Positions 13,301 to 25,300 of a stretch of 64,000 nucleotides of DNA are shown one piece after another; the first letter of the stretch is position 1; each line of letters begins with the position of its first letter. Where the stretch lies: positions 5,240,104-5,304,103 of the forward strand of contig NC_044596.1 in NCBI RefSeq assembly GCF_901933205.1, in the 5' to 3' direction. The position numbers and the translations under genes are program-made. The notes under the pieces were generated by a model. It had not been told where the DNA came from and made no database searches. It saw nothing but the letters and a program-made list of their open reading frames with translations. This DNA is from Camarhynchus parvulus (Eukaryota > Chordata > Aves > Passeriformes > Thraupidae).

Positions 13301-16300
13301 TCATTTTTTAAAACCCCCAAGCCATGGTGTCCATCATCGAGTAAATATTGAGGAGTCAGTGATTTCCACTGGAGAGTTCCGGAGCCGCTGCCTCCCTCCC
13401 GGCGGGTGGGAGCACTGGGAGGGGGGAGAGGATGAGGAGAAGGGAGGGACAGCGAGGGGCTCGCGGCTCAGACAAAGCCGCCGCCGCAGCCGGCGGAGCG
13501 CAGGGACCGCGGGGAAAAGGATAAAGGATGGAGGGGAGGATGGAGACCTGGCGAGAGGGAGCTCCTGGCACACAGTCCGGGCTGAGCTGCTGCCCCGGGG
13601 CATGGGCTGGCTCAGGGCAGGGAGGCAGAAGCCTTTTGTGATCTGCGCTGGAAGGACCGGCCGGCGCTCCCGAATACCGGCACAGGAACAACCCCGGGAG
13701 CTGACAGCAGGAATTACCCCGGGGATCTGCAGGTGACACCGCGAGCTCTGCGTGTGCAGCATTGCAGCACAGTGGGGAGGGATGGCTGGAAGGTACCAAA
13801 CTGCTTCAGCTGACCTGAAGGTTCAAAGGAAGCAAACGGGGGTCTCCTGATCATCCTTTTCTTTGCATCCATGCTGGAAAGAGACGTGCCGGGGAGCCTG
13901 GAAATCTGCCTGTCTTGCATAGCAAATTCCCCGATGAAAAGGAGATCTCTGAACTTTTTTTTGGTCATACTTAAGGTCTTGAGCTTTACTAGAGGAGAGT
14001 AACAAGTCACTGGACTCATCCCAGGGATGAGGGAAGGAAGAGCTCATCTGCCAGGGCTTCCATAGGTGTTGTGAGGAATCTTCTTTATCAGAGGCTGAGG
14101 GGGAGGTGCCAGGACATGGCTCGGACTTGAGCTGCTGCAGGAAGAGGAGAGAGTGTGCTTGCATTTGCTTTTTTCCTCTTGCTGTGGGCTCAGAAGCAGG
14201 GAACCGAAATGCCTCCTTCCTGCAGAGCTGCTCCCTGTCTGAGCGAGGGGCTCCGTGCCGCGGCTGCGCTCGGCTGAAGAAAATGAAGGAAGGGCAAATC
14301 CAGGTGCGTGCCCAACACCTGGCAGGACCAGCAGTGTTGGGTGAGAACCGTCCTGGCTGTGCTGTCACACGGTGCAGAGGTGGGGCTGGGCTCTCTGGGG
14401 CCAGCGTGCTGGAATGCCAAGAGGTCCGGGCAGCGTGCTGGAATGCCGAGCGATCGAATCACTGGTAAATGACAGAGCCAGGGCTGCCAGACATGAGCCT
14501 GGGGTCCCCATAACACAGAAACAGCGAGACCAAGCCCCTGCCCATGGCTTGCCTCTCTCAGGACTGCTGGGGAGGAAGAGCACAAGCCCTTCCTCTCCGC
14601 TACTGCAGTCTGTGCTTCCTTTGTCTTGCGTGTCTTCCCGCGGCCAGCCGCTCTGCCTGGGCTCCTGCTGCTTTCCCGAGCATCCACCGTGTCCGAGCTG
14701 GCTCGGCTGCATGAAGCTGTTTCCTCTCAGGCTGCTCCGTGCTCCCTGCTGAGCCGGGGCTGTGTCCAGAGGTGTGTGGATGAGAGGACTGGCACAGCTC
14801 CGCTCCCTTCCCTCGCACCTGCGACTGCCTGGGAATGCCTCGGGTGGAAGTTTGCTGCTCTCCTCCCGCCCCCTTCCGCTGAGCCGAGGAGTGGATCCGC
14901 ATCCCCATGGGGTTGGGCTTCATGTGCTTGCCTGGCGAGGAACTCACGAGCCCTGACAGCAGTGCCTGTGATCTCAGCGCCCCAGCAGCTCCTCTGAATC
15001 TCTGCCCGGGCGAGGAGTTTCTTTTCTGAGTGTGAACTGCAGTGAGATTTGCACCCGGAGCCCGCCGAGGCAGCGCGAGCTCGTTGTCCATGCTCTGTGC
15101 ACACAAGAGGAATTGTCAGCCCGCTGATTTGTTGTACTCTGGGCATAATTTTTTGAGTTTCTTGATGGTAATGACTATGATGTGGCAATGCCATCTGTCC
15201 TCCTCAGAGTGCCGCTGCTACCGCCTGAACGGTTTCTCCCTGTTCAAGCGGCTGCCGATTCCTCTCTCGTCAGGTTCGCGGATGCTGGAGCAGAGCGTCG
15301 GGGAGTGGCTGGAGTCCATCGGCCTGCAGCAGTACGAGAGCAAGCTGCTCCTGAATGGCTTTGATGATGTTCGCTTCCTGGTGAGTGTCCCCAGAGACTC
15401 CAGCCTCTGGGGGATGCCTTGGCCAAAGCTTCCCGCCTTGCCGATGCCCCGAGTGGGCACCAGGCAGAGCCGGGTCCTGCCGCCCGCCGGGATGGTGTTG
15501 GGGGCTGTAGGAGGTTGGGCAGAAGGAATAGATGAGGGTTATGTTGTGTTTTCACATTTAATTCAGGTGTTGTTGATTTTCTTGCTAAAATTTTATTTCA
15601 TCTGCCCGCTAAATCTTTACTGTGCAGTTAACTCCAGAAATGGGAACTGAAATTCGCTGGTGTTTTGATGCAAGCCCTGGGCACTCTGTGCTCTGGGCTG
15701 TGAAGGAGGCAGCAGACCTCTTGTTGGAACTGTACTTGCTCAGAGCATGCAGGCAGTATGTTAATGAGCTGTACCTAATTGCACTGACACTGTTGGCTCT
15801 GAAACCTAATGATGACGACATGGTAATGCTCAGGGTTGAGGGTTTTAATAACCAGTGTCTAGAAACTTAAAGCAGCACGGTGTAAAAATCCGAGAATTTG
15901 TGTGGAATGATGGATGAACTGCCAAGAGGGAAAATCCTGGTGCTGCAGGAGGGGTTCTCCCTGTATGGCTTAAAGAAATACTTTTGAATGGGTACGTGGT
16001 AGGATTTGCTCTCTTCATGGCTGGATGTTTTTCTCCCCTGTCCAGTGCTGGATGGCTGCTCCCAGTGCAGCACTTGGCTGCTGCTGGATTCAGGGGATGG
16101 GACACTCATTTGCTCATTCCCCTCAAATTTAAAAGGTCAAATAATTTCACAAAGATTTTGTGCAAAGCCCAGCTGATTTCCATTTTGCTGCTTATCTCCT
16201 TTCCTAGGGAGTTGACCCTGGCACCCGTGCCAACCCTGGCTTTAAATCCATTCATCCCAGCCCTGAGAACTCCAAGCTAATACATTAGCACAGCAGGAAA

Positions 16301-19300
16301 GTTGAATTATTTAGAATCTTTCCCTCTGTGTTGTTCCTTGCCTTGAGCTTCTGATGTTGAGGGAGCAAAACCTTCAGATAGAGCACAAGTGAGGCACAGG
16401 TAGTTAATTTGGTTCTAGTGGTGTTTTTGATGTTTTTGCATGAATTATTAAAACTGCTGTGAGCACTGAAGCTGGGCAGAGCAGGGGATCAGGACACCAA
16501 GCTCTGAGTGTTGGCTGCCCAGTCCTCTTCTCTGCACAACCATTGCTTTACTGGCTGCCCCTTCCAGTCTCTGACAGAGAATATTCCAAACTGAGAGTGT
16601 TAATTTCCTGAAATTGAACAGTTTCTATGAAAGGATTAGTCCCTCTTAGGGCCTCACTGTGTTCAATATTTCAAGGTCCAAAGAACGCTGGGTAATGCCT
16701 TGCAAATCACAGGTGGGTTATGAGATTAATTAAGTTTTAGTAGCCCAAACTAGGAAATTGGAGTCTTTTGATATGAAAAGTGTTTTCTGTGCAGAATTTT
16801 GCATTGCACTGCTCCCTGCTCAGAGAGCTGCAGGGTGTTTTGGTGTGCCAGGATGGTCCCTTTGCTCTGGGGTCCTCAGGTGCCTTTTGGGGGCAAACCA
16901 GGAGCTCTGCAGGAGAAGAGTGTTCAGTGTGCAGAGATGGTGTAGCTACAGAGCAGGGCAGTGTCCTAAAAGAGCCCTTTAATTACTGAGGAAGATACTC
17001 AGCCTGTAGTAGATAATAACTAAGAGGAGGGTTAAAAACAGCCTAAGAGGGCACCAGGGTGCTTGGTGCTGCTCTTCACTGGAGAACCAAGGTTTAAAGT
17101 GCTCTGTTTGCCCCCAGCACCCTCAGACTGGGGGTGCTGGGCTTGCTGGAGCTCTGGTGGCCTGTGCTGCAGCCAGGTCTGCTTTCAGGAATTTCTGATT
17201 CCCTGGGTATTTTCAGCTGGCTCCTGTGTTAATCTATGCCCCATGTCACAAGAGCCTTTACCCCCAGGTAGGGAAACGATTCATGAGCACACTGTGTGTA
17301 AAGGGAGTTTGAAAAGTGCTCTGTAAATATATTTGGCTTCTTAATTAGATGTTAATATAGGAAGGCAGAAACATGTGTTGTTTCCAAAAATAATAATTCC
17401 GTTATTTTCAGAACTCCAGGAACTGGGGATTAGGGGATTAGCTGTGCTCCAGCCACGTGCTGGCTGCCTCACTGGACAGGCTGCAGCTGGAGTGGGCAGC
17501 AGGGAGGGTCCTGCTCCTCTTGGGGTCTGCTGACCAACAACTGAGAGGGGCTCGGGGACCCACAGCTCCTGCAGGTGACAGGGGGAGCCACGAGTGTCTC
17601 CCAGGCTGTGCTGTGGAAGGGAAGGGTGCTCTGGAGCCTTCTCTCTGCTCCTGGGAACTCCAGCTCTGCATCAGGGACAAAGTTGGTCTTGATCAAGCAC
17701 TGGCTTCACTCGGGGGTGGGTATTGCTGGCACAAGTCAGGAGGATTTTTGGGACATGGATGTGACGTGACGTTGGAGCGCCTTGTCCCTCTACGTGTTCC
17801 TGGGAAGGACCAAAGTCTACACAGATCTTGGATTGTGTAACCTTTTGTCTTGGTTGAGGGAAGAAAGGGGTGATAAAAGGTGAATTTAGGTAGCTTAGCT
17901 TTCCAAAATACTGGAGTTCTCTTCCCACCTCTGCATATTGGGCCATATCTCTGCATCTGCAGAAATTCTTCCGTTCCCTTCAAGTTTCCTAGAGTAGCCA
18001 CGTTCTGTTTGTGGACAAGGCAGGGAAGAGGCTTTCCCTGTTATTCTGCCTCTCTCAAGCACAAACCCCACTGTCCAAGACAGCAGCTTCTTTCCCTCAC
18101 CCTCTGCCTTGCCACCAAGTGACCTTCATGGCCAGCACCACTGCCACAGGGCACTCAGACTGGGACACTCGTATGGAGCTGGAATTGGGCAGCAGCCTGT
18201 GCAGGCAGCTGGGATTAGGAACAGCTCAAGTGGAGATAGTGCTTCCAATCCTCCTCCTCCTCTGCAGCCCGCTGGGATTCCTTCATCAGAGGGGAAAGTT
18301 TATTTGTGCGCTGGGTGAACACAACCACGGCAAAGCTGCTGGCAGTGGCTGTGCTGTCCTTGACTTAGCAAAAATGCAGCTCTGCAAGTAGGATAAAACC
18401 CTCAGCAGCGCTGCCTGCCAAATGTGAACAGCTCCAGTGAACCAGGAATGGCCAGCCCACCACCCAGGAGGAGCAGCACTGCTGCCTCCCACGTGGAGGA
18501 ACGCAGCCCCGAGGTCCAGGAGCCTCATTGCCTCATCCCTCACCAGAGGAGGGGAGTGAAAGGTCAGATCACAAAACTGCTGCACTGAGTGAAAGGTGTC
18601 ATCCAGAAAAGTGCACAATAAATGGACTTAATTGTCCTTGGCGGGCAATGAGCTGGGAAAGCAGGAAAAATGTCACAGGAATATGGACCAACAGGGATTC
18701 TGCTGCTCCAGGAGCTTGGCCCCATCATGTCTGCTGTGCTCACCAGTGTATCTGCCACAGATGTCCCTTTTGGGAAGTCCAAAATGCATAGGAAATTGAT
18801 TTGGGGGTGCCCAGTGCATTCCTGGTCCCTGCAGCAAGCAGAGATTAACCCAGGGAAACAGCAGGCTGGACTTTGCCTGTCTGGAGAGTGGAAGGACGTG
18901 GCCACTGTAACGAGAAGGAATTGCAATAACTGATGGCGGAATTCCTCCACAGAAGTGGGAAGGAAATGCCATTACCTGTTCCCTCACAGGGTGTTTTGTG
19001 ATCCCACAGATCCCATAAATGTATCTGAGATGCTTGCAAAAGCTTTCCCCTTCCCCTGGAGGGTGGGATCTTGCTGCTGCCCCGCAGCTTCCCCTGGGCT
19101 GACATCTGAGAAGGGCAAACCCCGCGTGCTCTGGCAGTGGTACCAGTGTTCTGGAGTTGAACTTCTTATTCAGTTCAAAGATATGTTGATTCACAAATGA
19201 GCAGGTAAAAGAGAACATAAACCATTTTTTATGGCTTTTTTTTATTGTTCAAGCCTGGATTCCCATGGAGTGTGTGGAAAGCAGCTAATGCTGATTCAAT

Positions 19301-22300
19301 GAGACAGCGTCAGAAAGGGAAATCTGTTCTCTGTGTGTAGTGCCCTGGGCTTCTCTGGGGGATTTTATTTATTTTTTTATAATTGGGGAGAAGTGGTAGA
19401 AAAATGATGGTGGTGGAAGAATGGGGTGTCTGCAAATAATTTAGAGTACTGACATTAATGTGATTCAGTGCAATTCAGGGCCATGTTAGATTAGCCTGCG
19501 GTGTTGTTCACGAACAGAACAGCCTTTCCTTCCCCTTCTCCTCTGTGTGTGTGCAGGCAAAACCAGGATAAATGTGGAGTTGAGGCCTTGGCTCAGGTTA
19601 GCTCACCTTGGCTGGGGGTGTGAGATGAGCTCAGTGCCTCTCGTGCCTTCCTGGGCTGAGGACAGCCCCAATCCACATCTGACAAAGCCAGGTCTCCTTT
19701 GCTCTTCACATCCTGGGATTTGGGTGTGGGCTGGCATCTGCACAATCCTCATTCTCACCTGGTAGCTGTCCTGCTGCAGCACTGGCATCTCCTGTGTCCT
19801 CAGTCACTCAGCTCTGCCTGCTCCAGTTCGGAATGGCCCAGCTTGGCACGCAGCTGCTGGTCCCCTGGGCAGCAGCCAGGCTCTGGACATGCTCTGGGAA
19901 TGTGTCTGCCCCTGAGCTTTTTTCTATTTTCATATAGAACTTGTCATTTTATAGTAGCCATTTGGGGAAGACTGCTCTGACACATTCCAGTAGCTATTTG
20001 CACCCAGGAATGATCTGTGAGGGGCCACCAGAGACCCCTGATGGGGTTTTACTGCATCTGCTCTTGTTGAAACACAGCAAGAACATGGCCTGACCACAGC
20101 TGGTGCAGGGATTTTCCTGCAGACTCAGGTGAGCTCTGGGTAGCTCATGCCTGGGCTGTGTCAGGCTGGAACTGGAGTGAGCTCTCCTCAGCTGGGCAGA
20201 AGCTCTGGGTGGCTGTTTCTGGATTTGGTCACTGCTGTCAGCCCCCAGGAACACGTGCCAGTGCCTCCAGACTGTGCAGCACTAAATGAGCCCCTAAGAG
20301 GGGAGTTGGACCCTGGGGTCAGGGTCTCTGCCAAACCCCTGAGTGGGAATCACTTCATTCAATTAAATGAATTTTGTTTGACATCTCCCCAGTGAGTTCT
20401 GGCTGGTCCTTGGGAGGTTCCCAAGGACTGTGCTTTATCCACCATGGTAGGGGTGTTGGGGTTGTCTCTGCAAGAGAATGGTGAGAGCAGAGGCACGCGG
20501 GGATCTGGGGTTGAAGGAAGTTTGAGGATCTTGGGAAATGGCAGAGCTGTGCCAAAGCTCCCTGGATAATAGGAATGGACTCCACGGGGAGCAGAGAGGT
20601 TGAAGTGGATTTTGAGGAGCAAAGTGGGTGGACCAGAACTGGCAATTTAGAGGATACTTATGTTTGATTCATTAGTAGCTCCAGGCCCCATAAACATTTA
20701 AAAAAACCCATTAAAGTTGCAGTTAATTTTTTTTTCCTCTCAATAAAATTGCCTGAACTTGACAACCATGACCGATTCCCTCTGTTGCCGTTGTCACACT
20801 GCCAGTCTGCATGGGGAAGAAAATTAAAAATGACGTGGCTGTGTGCTAATCTCAGATTTATTGTAGGGTTTTGTGTATGAGCCCCTTTCCCCATTGATGC
20901 TCTGTGAAGAGCTGGGGCCAAACAGATCCTTCCCCTGCTTTCCACTCAAGTACCCCAGACTGCAGATGCCTTTAAGGGAAGGCACCAAACTCCACAGATC
21001 ACAAACACAGATTTGTATGATCAAATGGGATCCCCCTGCTGTGAGATCCCCCCTGAGATCTGGGTGTGCCCAGCTGTGAGCTGGACCTGTCTCCATCTCT
21101 GCCAAAAGCAGAGCAGCAGCAGTGACAGCAGAATCTTCAACAAGATGCAAATTGTCTCGAATGCACTGAGGGGAAGAAGAAAATGAGCTCTGTGTGCACT
21201 TTGTATGCACAGAGAGCCTTCATCTGTCTCTCTGCTTGGGGTGTCTGCAGGAGCCTTTGGAGTCTGGGAACGCTGTGTTTGGGTTTTGCATCTGTTGCTT
21301 TCTGGAGCAGCCCCATGCTGGTGCCATGCTGGTGCCATCCTGCCCGTGCAGGGTGTGCTCATGGCAGCGCTGCCCTCAGGTCCCTGTGCTGCCAGCCCAG
21401 CCACGAGTCCTGCAGGGAGCACTCACTGCCCCAGGCCCTTCCTTAGCTGGAGCAGGAGCATGGATGGATGCCAGGCTCTGGGGAGGAAGCAGCATCTGAA
21501 AATTGGGTATTTAAGTGCCTGCAGAGTGTCCTGCTGGAGGAGGAATCTGGCAGATTTGGGCAGCGCTGCCTTTGGCTCAGTCCCTTTGGGGTCACCTCGG
21601 TAGCAGGAGGGGATGCTGCCTTCTGCCAGGTAACCTCTGACTGTTTTTTCTGCCTTTAATGAGAAACCTGGAGCCTCACAGGCTGTTTAACTACAGTGCA
21701 GGCAGTGAGGTGTGACCAAAGGCAGCCCTTTTTCCAAGAACTCGTGTCTCTGCAGGCAGGTTGGCTGCACCAGCATCGCACAGGGCTCCCAGTGGGGACA
21801 GGGGTCACTGGCAGATCCCTGCCTCTCCCTTGAGGCAGTGGGGAAGGCAGGGACAGGGCTCAGGAGTCCCCTCATGGGGTTGGGTATTGGTGCTTCCCCA
21901 GAGAGGGGGCTCAGAGGAAGCTGAAGGCCAGGCTGGGGGATGAAGGGCCCTCTGAGTGCCTGGCAGCCAGTCTGTGCCTGCTGGGAGCCAGGGTGGGACT
22001 CAGCCTCCCCAGCTCCAGGTGTCTGACTGGGCTGATGCTTCAGCTCTTAGAGCAGCCAGAGTTTATCTGCCCCAGGTAATGCATTTCACCTTCCCTGGCT
22101 GAGCCCAGGCGGGGCTGGTTCCTGACAGAGCACATGGTGAGATGTTGGGGTGCAGGAGCTGTTGGGTGTCCCTCACTGCCCCAAAATGTGGGTGACAGGG
22201 AGATCTCTGGCCCAGGCCAGCCCTGAGCCTGCCTGGCTCTGCTCAGCCCCGCAGAGCTGGGGCACCCAGGAGGAACGTACAAGGTAAAAAGCACTTGTCA

Positions 22301-25300
22301 CAAGGAATGAAATCGGAAAAAAAGTCTTTTTGATTGTAATTGGCATCTCTGAGGCTGCTGCTGGAGGCTCCGGGAGGACTGGGCTGGTGGCAGAGCACAT
22401 CCTGGAGCCCTGCTCTCCCCACTGAGCCCGTCCTCACAGGACCTGGGGAGGGCTGGTGGGAGCTGGGGCTGCCCTGAGCCCTCAGAGGAGCACTGGGAGG
22501 TGGCATCTGCTGCCCTGTGGCCAGCACCAAAGGGAACCTTTAGGTCAAACCAAAAAGGAGCCGTGGCCCTGCAGAGCAGCTCTGCTCCTTGGCTCTTGCC
22601 TGAGGGTGTGTTGAGTGCAGACAGGTTTAAAGTCTGGCTCCTCTGTGTGGCTGGCAAAGGTTAAAAGATCTCTGGTGTCTTTGTATTTAATTCTCTCTTT
22701 TAGTGGCAGATTATTGTTTTGCATGGGAGTTGAAATCCAGATGGGTTTGAAGGACATTTCTCCTGCACCAGGGGCTGGAATGATTTGTTCAGAGCTGCTA
22801 TGCTTTGTCTATCCTTGTTAAGTACCCAGAGAATACAGACTGCCACCGAGGGAATTTAACGTGACACATAAAAATAAAGGAGTGTAGGAGAAAGCTGTAG
22901 GCTTCACAGTGTTTAACTACCTTCTATCCTTGCTACAGAGCAAGCAATTTACTTTTAATTTGAGATGCCAAAGGTGGGAGAACACCCACTGCCCTGCCTT
23001 GGGGCTGGCACCGGTGCCCTGTGGGAGAGCAAGAGCCACCAGCTCTGTGCTGCTCGTGTGGGATCATGGCCATGCCAAAGGGATTAGCACCAAAAAGGGC
23101 TCAACACTGGAAAGTGAGCATGAGTGAAAGTGTGAATAGGATCAGCAAGCTTGTTTAGTTTTTATACATGAAAATTACTCATTGCTATTGTCACAGCTCA
23201 TTTGGCTGCTGACTGTTCCTGCTGTCCGGGTGGCACCAAGGGCAGGGCTGGCTGTGAGCTCTGCCCTTGCCAGCATCTTCCTGCACTGCCCCAGCTTCAG
23301 CCCTGGCTCTCTGCAGGGGGATGGAGCCACAGAGCACCAAGATGGGCAGGTCAAGGGAGCAGAGCAGGCCCAGGCATTGGGAACTGCAGGTTTCGGGTAC
23401 CTGAGGTGTGCCATGCTGTGGGCACTTCAGTCTCTCCCTGTTCCTCCCCCTCACAGGGCAGAAATATTTTGCTTTCCAAAGCTGTGAGAGAAATCCCATC
23501 ACTTGCTCTGGCCCTCTTTGTCCATTTCAAAAAGCCCTTTCCAAGTCATCTCTCTCTGGGAGATGAATTCCTCACACACATCCTGCCAGGTGAGGTGTCT
23601 GTCAGGGGAGTTAATCCCCATTAATCCCTTCCCTCCTCCCCGGAGCCGAGCACACAATCCCCTGCTGTTACAGGAATGCACATTAAATGTGGCTCTTTGG
23701 CTTAAAATTCATGAACAAGAAAGGGGAGGGGATGTTTCCATCTTTCTGGTGGGATGCTGCTGCCCACCAGCCAGAGGTCACTGCCCTGGCAGCAGCAGCT
23801 CCTCCTGTTAATCACTGGGAATTTGTTCCCAGTCCAAGAGAGTTGCAGCTTGTGCACCAAATGGGCAGCCTGGAGCTCTCAGCAGCAACCTGCTTCTTCT
23901 TACTCCCCGATTTTGTGCACTTGAGGGGTGCACAGAACAGTTCATGTGATGTGGCTCCATCAGGTGAGCCCCTGGTGTCCCTTGGCCTCGCTCACAGGCT
24001 CTGGGGACAGGGCAGAGGGGTCTGGCCGTGGTCTGCTGTGCACAGGGGCTCTTCCCAGCACAATGGCCCCGACTGGCACAGGCTGTGAACTGGCCTTTGG
24101 GAAAACACAGAATGAGCCCCTCCCCATTGGCTGCAGAGCCATTTAGGCCTGACTTTTCTGTTGTTTAAACAACTCTCAGACAAATAAATGCCTTTGTGCC
24201 GTGGCTGTCAGCTCAGGCTCTGCTCTCCAGGAATGAAGTGTGTGGGATCTGAGCTGCCAAGGGAGGGGAAGGCAGAGGAGCCCCATCAGGGCGTGTTGAG
24301 GGCTCTGCCTCCTGCCACCCACTGCTCATTTGCTGTTTGCTAAATGCCTAGTCTGGGCTGCAGGGCAGAGATCTCTGGGCATCTCTTATCTCTGCTGTTA
24401 ATTCCTTGAACACTCCTCTGTGGCCGAGGGAAGGGCAGCTCCTGGGTGGAGAGCCATGTGCCATGCTGCTCTGCTGTCACCACACCTGCCATAGAAGTGG
24501 CAGGAAGAGCAGAGCAGCTGCTGGCATGGCCAGGAGCAAGGACAGGCTCAGGAGGAGGCTGCTCTGGGGCAGCTCGCTGCATTTAAAGCAGGTAGCACTC
24601 AGTAAATCCCACAAAAGCACGGATGGGAAGGGGCAGGAAACCTTTGCTGCCCTTTGTGGAGGGTGCCTGGCAATCTCACCTGCCCTCACCTTCCCTGAGG
24701 CCGGTCTTAATTGGGTTTCTCTTATAAAACCAAAATGTGGAGCAGCGAAGCGCTGTCGGCACACACCTGCTGGGACTCTCTGGGGAGCAGAGGGAGGCAG
24801 GGCCAGGGAGGGGGTCTGGGCTGGAGCTGAAACCCTCAGTCACACAGCAGCGTGGCTCTGCCAGCCGTGGGAGATGTGTCCTGCTGAGCTCTGCCCAGGT
24901 AGGAGGGCAGGGAAGCAGGTTGGGGCAGAGGCTTTTAAAGGGGGATGGAGTCCGTGTGCTTCTGCTCTGCAGGGGGAAGAGGGCTGAAAATGGGTTTTAA
25001 CAGCACAGTGTGGGGAGGTTGAGCAGAACTCAGAGCCCCTGCTGGGGCATGGAGGGGGCTGGGGTTTGCCTGGGCGCTGTTACAGGATGTTTAAAGCCTC
25101 TGTGTGTCGAATCCCACGGGAGGTGGCTGTAAGCAGGGGAGGGGAGGGCAGTGCTCCGTGTGCTGCAGCTCTGCTCGTGTCAGCCCTCTGTGTGCCCAAG
25201 GTCGGTACATGGGGCAGAGCTCCCAGCCTTGGAAGCCTTCCTTATCCTCCTCCTCCTCCTCCTCCTCCTGCTGCTGCCAGGACGTGCTGGAGGTCAAGCC

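Noticed and set aside
15622..15870. 82-codon plus-strand frame in the intron after SAM1
   Set aside because: Starts at GTG, has no homology I recognise and no splice signals. The TAAT-rich sequence is better explained as possibly regulatory.
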